Assembly: GCF_009789235.1 (NCBI RefSeq)
Contig: NZ_WSTB01000001.1
Location: 682,001-746,000, forward strand
Direction of reading: 5' to 3'
Origin: Flavobacterium hydrocarbonoxydans
Lineage (GTDB): Bacteria; Bacteroidota; Bacteroidia; Flavobacteriales; Flavobacteriaceae
Length of the DNA: 64,000 bases
Below are positions 39,547-47,311 of the stretch, in pieces. Numbering within the stretch: the first letter of the stretch is position 1; every line of letters starts with the position of its first letter. The notes below the pieces were generated by a model. The model was not told the DNA's origin and did not search any database. It saw nothing but the letters and a program-made list of their open reading frames with translations. The translations under genes and the position numbers were made by a program.

Positions 39547-40656
39547 ATGACTAAAACATTTAAAAAAAGTATTGGCCTTTTACATTTATGGCTCGGACTT
39601 GCGTCCGGGCTTATTGTATTTATTGTCGCACTTACAGGAAGCCTATTAGTTTTTGAAGATGAAATTGATGCTTGTATTAATCCTGAATTCTATAAAGTTT
39701 CGACCATCGGAACCAAAAAAATTCCTGTTGATCTTTATGTTAATGCCATTCAGAAAAAATATCAAATCACCAAATTAGATCGTATTCAGACTTACAATGA
39801 CCCGGAGAGAACCGTAATTATTTCTGGAACCGATGCCGGTAAAGAAAATCAGATTTTTTCTGTAGATCCCTACACCGGAAAAGTTTTGGGTACAGTTTCT
39901 AAAAAAAACAGATTTTTTTCTGTGGTTTTAGATTTGCATCGCCATTTGATTTTAGGAGAAACCGGAAAATTTATTACCGGTTGCAGCTGTCTTATTTTTG
40001 CTTTTATGCTGATTTCTGGCCTTATTTTATGGTGGCCAAAAAAAAGGAAAAACCTTAGACAAAGATTAACCGTAAAATGGAATGCCTCTTTTAAAAGAGT
40101 CAATTGGGATTTTCATTCGACCTTTGGTTTCTATAGCTTTTTATTACTTTTGATTATATCACTAACCGGATTAACCTGGTCATTTAAATGGTTTGAAAGC
40201 GGTATCTATTTATTGGCAGACGGAACATCAAAAAAACCTTCGGCTAAAGTTGAAAACCCAACAAAAGTCGATTCTAAGCAGGACAAAACATTTTTTTATC
40301 AAAATATATTTTCAAAAACAGACAGCATTTATAAATATAAAGGAGATACTCAAATCAGAATCCCATCGGACACCATAAGCAGTATCATGGTAATTAAACT
40401 CAATCTTGAAAAATCGATTCCCAATATTTCAAGCTTGGCCTATTTTGATAAATATACAGGAGGGTTTTTAAAAACAAAACCCTACGAATCTTTTAGCAAT
40501 GGTGATAAAATACGACGTCTTATTTACCCCATTCATACAGGTAGTATCTATGGTTATCCAACAAAAATCCTGGCCTTTTTGGTTTGTCTTTTTGCCATTA
40601 CATTGCCTATAACGGGATTATTGATTTGGCTAGGTCGCAAGAAAAAAACTAAGTAG
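39547..40656 (+). CDS. PepSY-associated membrane protein (iron-uptake linked)
   Basis: A 369-residue inner-membrane protein with four hydrophobic helices: LHLWLGLASGLIVFIVALTG near residue 12, GCSCLIFAFMLISGLILWW near 145, FYSFLLLLIISLTGL near 200, and ILAFLVCLFAITLPITGLLIWLGRKKK at the end. PepSY-type segments lie between helices 1 and 2 and between 3 and 4. Proteins of this family are coencoded with TonB siderophore receptors and are thought to reduce or release iron from siderophores in the periplasm. It follows the receptor gene in the same direction and probably shares its transcript. Confidence 0.9.
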   Translation: MTKTFKKSIGLLHLWLGLASGLIVFIVALTGSLLVFEDEIDACINPEFYKVSTIGTKKIPVDLYVNAIQKKYQITKLDRIQTYNDPERTVIISGTDAGKENQIFSVDPYTGKVLGTVSKKNRFFSVVLDLHRHLILGETGKFITGCSCLIFAFMLISGLILWWPKKRKNLRQRLTVKWNASFKRVNWDFHSTFGFYSFLLLLIISLTGLTWSFKWFESGIYLLADGTSKKPSAKVENPTKVDSKQDKTFFYQNIFSKTDSIYKYKGDTQIRIPSDTISSIMVIKLNLEKSIPNISSLAYFDKYTGGFLKTKPYESFSNGDKIRRLIYPIHTGSIYGYPTKILAFLVCLFAITLPITGLLIWLGRKKKTK

Positions 40657-40785
40657 TAAAATTTTGAGGATTGATACCTACTTTTGATTGCTTATCACTT
40701 AGATTAACCAATCTGTTTATCTAATCCTTAGTTTTTGAACCGGGAACTATTTTGTCATGCCTCATATTTTACCAGATTATTCAAA

Positions 40786-40816
40786 ACAAAAAGTCCTGAA
40801 ATTCAGGACTTTTTGT
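40786..40816. terminator. Bidirectional terminator between PepSY and the lysine-rich gene
   Basis: Inverted repeat AAAAAGTCCTGAA / TTCAGGACTTTTT with extra matching ends, T-rich on both strands. It starts directly after the stop codon of the lysine-rich gene on the minus strand and 130 bases after the PepSY stop. Confidence 0.85.
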
Positions 40817-41365
40817 TTATTTTTTCTTTTTCGATTTTGATTTCGATTTTTTAGCCTTCTTTTTGGCTATTTTTTTTGCCTTCGCTTTATCTTTTGCTTT
40901 TTTAGCTTTTGCCTTCTTTTTGGCTTTTGCTTTTTGTTTTGCTTTTTTAGCTTTTTCTTTCTTTTTATCCTCTTTCGCTTTTTCCTTTTTCTTAGCTAAT
41001 TGTTTTTTCTTTTTTGCTTTTTCTTTGTCCTTGTCTTTTCCTTCTTTTTCTTTCATCTTTTTCGTCTTCTTTTTAGTTTTACTATTATTATTTTCTTCTT
41101 CTGAATCAACTTCTTGAATTTCTTGTGAAACCTCAGCTGAGACAACTTCTTCTTTTTGCTCTGTTGTTTTTGGCGTTGAAACTGTTGCCTTTTTTACTGG
41201 TTTTTTAGCTGCAACAGTAGTCTTTGACTTAGATGGTTCTTTTGGTTTAGAATCTTCTGTTTTTGTTTCATTATCAGCAGTAATTTCATTTTTAAGAGTT
41301 TGCTCTCCGGGATTTAAACTATCAATCTCAGAATTCAGATTTAATTCGTTTTCGTTTTCTTTCAT
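40817..41365 (-). CDS. Lysine/alanine-rich low-complexity protein (histone H1-like tail)
   Basis: A 182-residue protein starting at the ATG at 41365; a TTG six bases earlier is less likely. Residues 1-40 are acidic and Asn/Glu-rich, 40-70 are Lys/Pro/Thr-rich, 70-92 are acidic again, and 95-182 are almost entirely Lys and Ala with some Asp/Glu, repeating units like KKAKAKK. The tail resembles the C-terminal tail of histone H1 and of bacterial H1-like proteins, so nucleic-acid binding is plausible but not proven. No signal peptide. Composition alone can mislead similarity searches. It has its own terminator and a strong hairpin upstream at 41472-41514. Confidence 0.75.
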   Translation of the reverse strand: MKENENELNLNSEIDSLNPGEQTLKNEITADNETKTEDSKPKEPSKSKTTVAAKKPVKKATVSTPKTTEQKEEVVSAEVSQEIQEVDSEEENNNSKTKKKTKKMKEKEGKDKDKEKAKKKKQLAKKKEKAKEDKKKEKAKKAKQKAKAKKKAKAKKAKDKAKAKKIAKKKAKKSKSKSKKKK

Positions 41366-41471
41366 ATTCAACTGTATTTATCAGAGTGCCATTTTGAATA
41401 ATTTTCAATATTATCTCCGCTTTAATTTAATGTTAATTAATTATTAACAAATATACCGTTAAAAACAATCG

Positions 41472-41514
41472 TCCAATGTTAAGTTTTGCTTCAGATGAAA
41501 AACTTAACATTGGA
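41472..41514. repeat. Long perfect hairpin upstream of the lysine-rich gene
   Basis: TCCAATGTTAAGTTTT and its exact complement (16 bp) around an 11-base loop, 107 bases upstream of the lysine-rich gene start. There is no immediate T run, so it is more likely a leader structure, protein-binding palindrome or small RNA part than a simple terminator. Confidence 0.6.
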
Positions 41515-41830
41515 GAATTTGTCCTTATATTTAAAATTTAAACTGGAAGATTTTTTATCGAAGAATTTTTAATTGTTATGGAAAATTTAGAAAAAATTGC
41601 ACTAACAATAAATAAAATCTCTAATAAAGTCTGAATAAGTAAAGGTTTGATTTTGAGAATTGAAAATGCTAGAAGAATTATTTGACCGTTCCCCGAAGTC
41701 TTCCTTATGAAATGCTGCGCAAACGTCTCTGACTTTGCGCCCATAATCTAAATCAGACAAACCCTAAAGTCACTTCAATTAAAACCTTTGCGCCTGATCC
41801 CATTTTTCGTATTAATCCCAAAAAACAAAA

Positions 41831-41852
41831 AAGCCACTCGATTGAGTGGCTT
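41831..41852 (-). terminator. Terminator of the tRNA operon
   Basis: AAGCCACTC / GAGTGGCTT hairpin followed on the minus strand by a T-rich tract. It lies four bases beyond the end of tRNA-Arg and closes the Ser-Pro-Arg tRNA unit. Confidence 0.85.
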
Positions 41853-41856
41853 GTTG

Positions 41857-41930
41857 TGATCCCAGAAGGATTCGAACCTTCGACCTACGCATTAGAAGTG
41901 CGTTGCTCTATCCAGCTGAGCTATGGAACC
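41857..41930 (-). tRNA. tRNA-Arg (TCT)
   Basis: A 74-base minus-strand cloverleaf with acceptor stem GGTTCCA/TGGGATC, anticodon loop CTTCTAA (anticodon TCT, reads AGA) and T-loop GGTTCGAATCC. The 3' CCA is not encoded. It is the last of three tRNAs transcribed leftward. Confidence 0.96.
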
Positions 41931-41963
41931 AAAATAAGTTTTTTATTAAAAACTCAAAAAAAG

Positions 41964-42038
41964 TCGGGGTGGCAGGATTCGAACCTGCGGCCTCCTGCTC
42001 CCAAAGCAGGCGCGATAACCGGGCTACGCTACACCCCG
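41964..42038 (-). tRNA. tRNA-Pro (TGG)
   Basis: A 75-base minus-strand tRNA with acceptor stem CGGGGTG/CACCCCG, anticodon loop TTTGGGA (anticodon TGG, reads CCA) and T-loop GGTTCGAATCC. CCA is not encoded. Confidence 0.96.
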
Positions 42039-42056
42039 AATTGCAAAAGATTGAAG

Positions 42057-42143
42057 CGGAGAGTAAGGGATTCGAACCCTTGGTACAGTTCCCCATACGC
42101 TTGTTTAGCAAACAAGTCCTTTCGGCCACTCAGGCAACTCTCC
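42057..42143 (-). tRNA. tRNA-Ser (GCT)
   Basis: An 87-base minus-strand class II tRNA with acceptor stem GGAGAGT/ACTCTCC, discriminator G, anticodon loop TTGCTAA (anticodon GCT, reads AGC/AGT) and a long variable arm. First gene of the tRNA unit. Confidence 0.96.
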
Positions 42144-42325
42144 AAGCTCAAGGAACGTGTCCTGTTTTGCGGTGGCAAAGGTATGACAACATTACGTTTC
42201 TCGCAACTATTTTGATGCTTTTTTTTAAGTTTTTTAAAACTTTTTTTTAAACCTCTTCACAATCAAACGAATAGAATTAACAAAAGAACAACCTCAATTT
42301 AAATTTCAATCGAATTCGTTCAAAA

Positions 42326-42356
42326 TTTGAATATGTACAAATAAAGATTAAATTTG
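42326..42356 (+). promoter_or_regulatory. Promoter of the thiolase gene
   Basis: TTTG (42326-42329), 19 bases, then TAAATTTG (42349-42356): a perfect -33/-7 pair 27 bases before the ATG at 42384. It overlaps the longer frame beginning TTG at 42354 and so excludes that start. Confidence 0.75.
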
Positions 42357-42383
42357 CTTTCATTAACTAATAATACACAGAAA

Positions 42384-43562
42384 ATGAACAAAAGAGTTGT
42401 TATCGTTTCTGCCGTTAGAACACCTATCGGAAGTTTCATGGGAGGGTTATCTACCGTACCCGCACCAAAATTAGGTGCTGCCGCAATAAAAGGCGCACTA
42501 CAAAAAATTAACCTTGACCCAAAATTAGTTGATGAAGTTTTTATGGGCAATGTGGTTCAGGCAGGAGTTGGTCAGGCTCCGGCACGCCAGGCTGCATTAT
42601 TTGCAGGTTTATCAGAAGAAGTTGCCTGTACAACTGTAAACAAAGTATGTGCTTCCGGAATGAAAGCCGTTATGTTTGGCGCACAAGCCATTGCTTGTGG
42701 TGATGCCGAAATTGTAGTAGCCGGAGGAATGGAAAACATGAGTTTGATTCCGCATTATGTACAAATGCGTAACGGAAACAAATTTGGCCCTGCAACCATG
42801 CTTGATGGCATGCAGAAAGATGGTTTGACAGATGCTTACGATAATAGCGCAATGGGAGTTTGCGCCGATTTATGTGCGTCTGAATACAACATCAGCCGTG
42901 AGGAGCAGGATAATTATGCTATTCAATCGTATGAAAGAAGTGCTAAAGGCTGGGATGCCGGAAAATTCGATAATGAAATTGTTCCTGTAGAAGTTCCACA
43001 AAGACGTGGTGAGCCTGTTATTTTTTCTAAAGATGAAGAATACACCAATGTAAAATTGGATAAAATTCCTTCATTAAGTGCCGTTTTTACCAAAGACGGA
43101 ACTGTGACTGCTGCCAATGCTTCTACCATCAACGATGGAGCGGCTGCCGTAATCTTAATGTCTGAAGAAAAAGCTATTGCATTAGGATTAAAACCGCTTG
43201 CCTACATCAAAGGCTATGCAGATGCTGCTCAGGAACCAAAATGGTTTACCACAAGTCCTGCAAAAGCATTACCAAAAGCATTAGACAAAGCAGGAATTGC
43301 AATAACCGATGTTGATTATTTCGAATTCAACGAAGCATTCTCCGTAGTTGGTTTAGCCAATGCTAAAATTCTTGGATTGGATAACGATAAAGTAAACGTA
43401 AATGGTGGAGCAGTATCATTAGGACATCCGCTAGGTTGCTCAGGTGTTAGAATCATTGTAACTTTGCTAAATGTCTTAGAACAAAACAATGCCAAAACTG
43501 GTGCTGCAGCTATTTGTAATGGTGGCGGTGGAGCTTCGGCGATTGTTATCGAAAGAGCTTAA
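42384..43562 (+). CDS. Acetyl-CoA C-acetyltransferase (thiolase)
   Basis: A 392-residue cytoplasmic thiolase that condenses two acetyl-CoA or cleaves acetoacetyl-CoA. The start is the ATG at 42384, since the promoter overlaps the longer frame. Catalytic motifs: VNKVCASGMKAV (nucleophile Cys near residue 89), FNEAFSV, GGAVSLGHPLGCSG (His near 348) and a C-terminal CNGGGGASAIV with the second Cys. Length is normal for the biosynthetic/degradative short thiolases (AtoB-like). It is followed by its own terminator, so it is monocistronic. Confidence 0.94.
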   Translation: MNKRVVIVSAVRTPIGSFMGGLSTVPAPKLGAAAIKGALQKINLDPKLVDEVFMGNVVQAGVGQAPARQAALFAGLSEEVACTTVNKVCASGMKAVMFGAQAIACGDAEIVVAGGMENMSLIPHYVQMRNGNKFGPATMLDGMQKDGLTDAYDNSAMGVCADLCASEYNISREEQDNYAIQSYERSAKGWDAGKFDNEIVPVEVPQRRGEPVIFSKDEEYTNVKLDKIPSLSAVFTKDGTVTAANASTINDGAAAVILMSEEKAIALGLKPLAYIKGYADAAQEPKWFTTSPAKALPKALDKAGIAITDVDYFEFNEAFSVVGLANAKILGLDNDKVNVNGGAVSLGHPLGCSGVRIIVTLLNVLEQNNAKTGAAAICNGGGGASAIVIERA

Positions 43563-43576
43563 AATAAATACAGTAC

Positions 43577-43612
43577 ATCAGGAGTTATTAATTCGTTGAT
43601 AACTCCTGATTT
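43577..43612 (+). terminator. Terminator of the thiolase gene
   Basis: ATCAGGAGTTAT / ATAACTCCTGAT (12-bp stem, 10-base loop) followed by TTT, 15 bases after the stop codon. Confidence 0.8.
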
Positions 43613-43633
43613 TAAATACATAAATTATCCTAA

Positions 43634-44395
43634 ATGTTCGGAATTTGCAATCTAGCCATAGCACCCATTCGGTTTGAACCAAGTGACAGAAGTGAAATTG
43701 TCACACAACTTTTGTTTGGCGAACATATCGAAATTTTAGAAAGGCAAAATCAATGGGCCAGAATTAAAATTCAATTCGACGGTTACGAAGGATGGATGGA
43801 TTCTAAACAATACCAACTGATTTCGGAAGCAAACTACAATCAATTGAGCAATGAAGCCATTATTTTAAATGCTGATTTGATTGATTACATTACTTCGCCA
43901 GATAATTTATTATTACCCATTCCGCTTGGAGCCTCATTATCCTTTTTGAATAATAGCGAAATCAATACTAAAAACTTCGAATTCGAAGGGACCAGAACCA
44001 GCGGTATCAAACCCAAAAGTGCTTTAATCACTACTGCCTATATGTACTTGCATGCGCCCTATCTTTGGGGCGGAAAAACACCTTTCGGTATCGATTGTTC
44101 CGGATTCACACAAATGGTTTACAAACTTAATGGCTACAAACTTACCCGTGACGCTTCTACACAAGCCCTCGAAGGCGAACCTTTGAGTTTTATCGAAGAA
44201 AGTGAAGCTGGAGATTTGGCCTTTTTTGATAATGAAGAAGGAAGGATCACACACGTAGGCATCATTATGGAGAACAATTACATCATTCACGCCTGCGGAA
44301 AAATACGTATCGATCGACTCGATCACTTAGGAATTTACAATCCCGAAATCAACAAACACACTCATAAATTGCGTGTAATTAAGAAAATGATTTAA
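43634..44395 (+). CDS. NlpC/P60 family cysteine peptidase with SH3-like domain
   Basis: A 253-residue probable cell-wall peptidase cutting gamma-D-Glu-diaminopimelate-type bonds in muropeptides. Residues 1-60 form an SH3-like domain (WARIKIQFDGYEGWMDSKQY). The NlpC/P60 domain spans about 130-250 with the catalytic Cys in FGIDCSGF, His in ITHVGIIM and a further His in IIHACGKI. No signal peptide is visible, so it probably acts on muropeptides in the cytoplasm, as YkfC-like enzymes do. It begins 24 bases after the thiolase terminator. Confidence 0.9.
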   Translation: MFGICNLAIAPIRFEPSDRSEIVTQLLFGEHIEILERQNQWARIKIQFDGYEGWMDSKQYQLISEANYNQLSNEAIILNADLIDYITSPDNLLLPIPLGASLSFLNNSEINTKNFEFEGTRTSGIKPKSALITTAYMYLHAPYLWGGKTPFGIDCSGFTQMVYKLNGYKLTRDASTQALEGEPLSFIEESEAGDLAFFDNEEGRITHVGIIMENNYIIHACGKIRIDRLDHLGIYNPEINKHTHKLRVIKKMI

Positions 44396-44401
44396 TTTTT
44401 T

Positions 44402-44528
44402 TGCCACAGATTAAAATGATTTTAATGATTTTAATCTTGGGAAAAGAAGGCAAAAAATAAAAAACACTAAAGATTAAACAATTTAGAAGATCAAAAAAAA
44501 TCTGTGCTAATTCTTTTAATCTGTGGCC
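44402..44528. repeat. Intergenic palindrome of the CCACAGATT type
   Basis: Ends TGCCACAGATTAAAA and its complement (TTTTAATCTGTGGC) bracket about 125 bases between the converging NlpC/P60 and AraC genes. A degenerate relative (GCCACAGATT) occurs at 32462. Confidence 0.65.
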
Positions 44529-44534
44529 AAAAAA

Positions 44535-45380
44535 CTACGCACTCAAACGAATTGTTTTTCTAAATTCAGAAGGGCTAATTGCATTTTGCTTTTTGAAGAA
44601 TTTATTAAAGTGGCTTTCATCTGTAAAACCAAATTCATAAGCAATTTCATTAATTCGTTTATCACTAAACTGCAAACGATGCTCGATGAGTTTCGTTTTG
44701 TAATTACTAATATATTGCTGCATCGTTTCATTGGCATGTTTCTTAAAATAACGCCCTAAATACGTATTCGAAATGCCAAAATACGCACTAATCGATTCAG
44801 CTTTTATCTTTTCAGGATAATAAATATTCGTCTGAATATATTGCAGAATATCTATGGCTCTTGCCTCACACCCAATATTTACCTGCTCTGGCAAATATTT
44901 CGCAATATTTCTCGCTACCACAATAATCAGCGTATTCACCAATTGCTGAATCAGTTCCTGATTGTAAACATCCTTGTCCTGATGCTCGCGAATAATCGCT
45001 TCAACCATCACTTTTACCAAACATTTATCGGCATCATTTTTCAAAATACAGCCCGGCTGATGATTCGCATTTTGCAAAATATATTCTAATCGCTGAATAT
45101 TTTCGTTCTGCAAACTCGAATTCTTCAAATAAATATCATTAAATCTCAAAAAGAAAAAGCTCGTTTTGGTCTCAATTGTAAAGTTATGACAATCCTCTGG
45201 CGTCAGTAAAAACAAATGTCCCGCATCATATTCAAAAATATTTTTGTTGATACATTGCGAGCCAGTTCCTCCCAAAACATACACCAATTCAAAGAAATTA
45301 TGGCGATCTCCAACATCCGGATATTCATCCAAAGTTTCAAAGGAAACCGTAAAAGGTTCGTATAAATTTTCTTTTTTCAT
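44535..45380 (-). CDS. AraC-family transcriptional regulator
   Basis: A 281-residue regulator. Residues 15-100 look like a cupin-type sensing domain (DRHNFFELVYVLGGTG, DAGHLFLLTPEDCHNF). The C-terminal 100 residues hold two helix-turn-helix motifs: ISAYFGISNTYLGRYFKKH and INEIAYEFGFTDESHFNKFFKKQ, the AraC signature. It is divergent from the mdaB cassette, which it probably regulates. A -7 box TAATTTTG lies at 45404-45411 on its strand. The inducer is unknown. Confidence 0.92.
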   Translation of the reverse strand: MKKENLYEPFTVSFETLDEYPDVGDRHNFFELVYVLGGTGSQCINKNIFEYDAGHLFLLTPEDCHNFTIETKTSFFFLRFNDIYLKNSSLQNENIQRLEYILQNANHQPGCILKNDADKCLVKVMVEAIIREHQDKDVYNQELIQQLVNTLIIVVARNIAKYLPEQVNIGCEARAIDILQYIQTNIYYPEKIKAESISAYFGISNTYLGRYFKKHANETMQQYISNYKTKLIEHRLQFSDKRINEIAYEFGFTDESHFNKFFKKQNAISPSEFRKTIRLSA

Positions 45381-45403
45381 AACTAAAAATTAAATTGAAG
45401 TTG

Positions 45404-45465
45404 CAAAATTACATAAAAAACACAAATATATACCAATTAACAACCATAAAAACAGTATAATTTTG
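45404..45465. promoter_or_regulatory. Divergent promoters between the AraC and mdaB genes
   Basis: A minus-strand -7 box TAATTTTG (45404-45411, 23 bases before the AraC ATG) and a plus-strand -7 box TAATTTTG (45458-45465) face outward about 50 bases apart. The plus-strand transcript would carry the repeat at 45494-45592 in its leader. Confidence 0.5.
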
Positions 45466-45493
45466 CTAAACCAAATAACAATTAAGAATCATT

Positions 45494-45592
45494 TGGGTGT
45501 GCCCCGCAGAAAAAGCGGGTCGGGCTATCCACAATATCTTTTGTTTTTTAAAGAAAAAAACAAAAGGATATTTGCTCCTATCCCTCACACAA
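45494..45592. repeat. Intergenic palindromic element (copy 2 of 2)
   Basis: Begins GGGTGTGCCCCGC, has a hairpin GCAGAAAAAGCGGG, then GTCGGGCTATCC and a second hairpin with CTTTTGT/ACAAAAG ends near 45538-45566, closing with CTCCTATCCCTCACAC. The CTTTTGT...ACAAAAGGAT block and its downstream text match the element at 21742; the loop sequence differs. Confidence 0.7.
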
Positions 45593-45622
45593 AATCAGTA
45601 ATTCATTAGAATATTTTAAAAC

Positions 45623-46228
45623 ATGAAAAAAGTATTTATTATCAACGGCGGACAAACGTTTGCTCATTCAGGCGGAAAATTCAATCAGACGGTACAAAGC
45701 TGGACCGAAGAATATCTTTCAAAAAACACTAATTACGAAGTAAAAACAACGAATATCAACGACCAAATCGACCTTCAGACCGAAGTAGAAAAATTCGTTT
45801 GGGCCGATTTAATTATTTACCACACGCCAGTTTGGTGGTTCCAGATTCCGAATGGTTTCAAAAAATACATCGACGACGTTTTTACACAAGGACATCAAAA
45901 CGGAATTTATAAAAATGACGGAAGAACCCGCACCAATCCTGATATCAATTACGGAACGGGCGGACTGTTACACGGTCGTAAATACCTGTTAACCACAAGT
46001 TGGAATGCACCTGCAACGGCTTTTACTTTACCCGGAGAATTCTTCGAAGAAACCTCTGTTGACGATGGTGTAATGTTTGGTTTTCATAAAATGAATAAAT
46101 TTGTAGGCATGAATCCCTTAGATAGTTTCCACTTTCACGATGTCGAAAAAGGCGCTACTTCTGAAAATATTAGTATCTTTAAAGAAGATTACACTTCGCA
46201 TTTAGAACAAACTTTAAAAAACCTATAA
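45623..46228 (+). CDS. mdaB: NAD(P)H:quinone oxidoreductase, MdaB-like
   Basis: A 201-residue cytoplasmic flavoprotein that reduces quinones by two electrons. Flavodoxin-like fold: KKVFIINGGQTFAHSGGKFN at the N-terminus, IIYHTPVWWFQIPNGFKKYIDDVFTQG in the middle and YGTGGLLHGRKYLLTTSWNAP. Size and motifs fit MdaB. It is followed after 2 bases by a small monooxygenase-like gene; in E. coli mdaB is next to ygiN, whose product reoxidises menadiol, so the pair probably forms a quinone redox cycle. Likely controlled by the divergent AraC protein. Confidence 0.9.
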   Translation: MKKVFIINGGQTFAHSGGKFNQTVQSWTEEYLSKNTNYEVKTTNINDQIDLQTEVEKFVWADLIIYHTPVWWFQIPNGFKKYIDDVFTQGHQNGIYKNDGRTRTNPDINYGTGGLLHGRKYLLTTSWNAPATAFTLPGEFFEETSVDDGVMFGFHKMNKFVGMNPLDSFHFHDVEKGATSENISIFKEDYTSHLEQTLKNL

Positions 46229-46230
46229 TC

Positions 46231-46509
46231 ATGATTTCGATTACAGCCATTATAAAGAGCAAACTAGAAAATATTCAGGAAGTTCAGATTTTACTACAGC
46301 ATCTGGTTTCAGAAACCCGAAAAGAAGCGGCCTGTGTGCGTTATGATTTACACACCACAGAAAATGTTTTCATCCTTTGGGAAGAATGGAAAGATCAGGC
46401 AGGACTTGACATCCATAACAATCAATCATATTTACAGGACTTTATTAAACAAAGCGAGGCTTTAGTAGCTTCACCCATTTTGGTTTATAAAACGGCTCAA
46501 ATTTTATAA
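46231..46509 (+). CDS. Antibiotic biosynthesis monooxygenase domain protein (YgiN-like)
   Basis: A 92-residue ferredoxin-like (ABM) protein. Typical pattern: ITAIIKSKLENIQEVQILLQHLVSETRKEAACVRYDLH, then FILWEEWKDQAGLDIH and a C-terminal IH/F-rich helix. Homologues oxidise quinols without cofactor or detoxify reactive small molecules as dimers. Nearly abutting mdaB, so translated together. Confidence 0.88.
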   Translation: MISITAIIKSKLENIQEVQILLQHLVSETRKEAACVRYDLHTTENVFILWEEWKDQAGLDIHNNQSYLQDFIKQSEALVASPILVYKTAQIL

Positions 46510-46573
46510 AAAATCTAACATAATTTTATTTAGTAAAAAACTAACTTGCTCGTTTTTTAATTTCATCTAAATT

Positions 46574-47041
46574 ATGAGTAAATATCAAATTGCTGAAATA
46601 AATATTGCCAAAATGAAAGGGGTTGATATCAACGACCCGATCATGAAAGAATTTGTTGATAATTTAGACACTGTAAATACTCTAGCCGAGCAAAGCGACG
46701 GTTTTGTGTGGCGCTTAAAAGATGACAGTTATAATGCCACAAGCCTAAACCCATACAATGACGAACAGATTATTATCAATGTGTCAGTTTGGAAAAGCAT
46801 TGAATCGCTGGAAAACTATATGTACAAAACTTTTCACAGCGAATTTTTAAGACGCCGTAAAGAATGGTTTCTTAAATTCGGAAAAGCCAGTACTGCCATG
46901 TGGTGGGTTCCTGAAGGACATATCCCGACACTGGATGAAGCGGTCGAAAAACTGGATTACTTACAGCAAAATGGCCCATCACAACTTGTTTTTGATTTGA
47001 GAAATAAATTTTCTGAACCAGAATTAGAAAATAAATTATGA
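46574..47041 (+). CDS. DUF3291 domain protein
   Basis: A 155-residue cytoplasmic protein. The DUF3291 pattern is clear: SKYQIAEINIAKMKGVDINDPIMKEFVDNLDTVN, GFVWRLKDDS, VSVWKSIESLENYMYKTFHSEFLRRRKEWF and TAMWWVPEGHIPTLDEAVEKLDYL. The fold is a dimeric alpha/beta-barrel related to ABM proteins, but the reaction is unknown. It follows the ABM gene by 64 bases and is probably in the same stress-related unit. Confidence 0.88.
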   Translation: MSKYQIAEINIAKMKGVDINDPIMKEFVDNLDTVNTLAEQSDGFVWRLKDDSYNATSLNPYNDEQIIINVSVWKSIESLENYMYKTFHSEFLRRRKEWFLKFGKASTAMWWVPEGHIPTLDEAVEKLDYLQQNGPSQLVFDLRNKFSEPELENKL

Positions 47042-47049
47042 TTCTTTTT

Positions 47050-47299
47050 GCCACGAATTCACGAATTATTACATTAACCTTAACCCGTTGGGTGTAATTA
47101 ATAAAAATTTAATTAACACATAGAACACATAGATTTTATGATTTAAAAAAAAGGAAATTAAAAAAGAAACTCGTTTCTTCACACATAGCTATGTGTTTTA
47201 ATGCAAGTGAAACGCCTTTTTTGAGTTCAATAAGCTATGTTTCTATGTGTTAAAAATAATTTCACCCAACTGGTTAACCTTAATTCGTGAATTCGTGGC
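47050..47299. repeat. Nested palindromic repeat, ACACATAG family copy 1 inside a GAATTCGTGGC palindrome
   Basis: Outer arms GCCACGAATTCACGAATT / AATTCGTGAATTCGTGGC enclose secondary arms (GTTGGGTGTAATT against its complement AATTTCACCCAAC) and a core (47115-47251) bounded by AACACATAG / CTATGTGTT, with the central palindrome ACACATAGCTATGTGT at 47181-47196. The core is the reverse orientation of the copies at 60707 and 62111. Confidence 0.85.
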
Positions 47300-47311
47300 T
47301 AATTTCATAAC

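Larger units (their letters stand above)
41366..41856. other. Non-coding stretch between the lysine-rich gene and tRNA-Arg
   Basis: About 490 bases without a credible gene. It holds a 16-bp perfect inverted repeat (41472-41514) and the tRNA-operon terminator (41831-41852). A 68-codon frame at 41538-41744 has no domain signal and I do not call it. Confidence 0.6.

Noticed and set aside
40863..41117. 84-codon plus-strand frame rich in Phe and Ala
   Set aside because: It is the antisense shadow of the lysine-rich gene.
41538..41744. 68-codon frame on the minus strand
   Set aside because: No domain, no ribosome site or promoter, atypical composition; lies in an otherwise non-coding stretch.
41846..42250. 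Overlapping 119- and 134-codon frames on the plus strand
   Set aside because: They run antisense across three tRNA genes; the peptides are the well-known artefact of reading tRNA T-loops.
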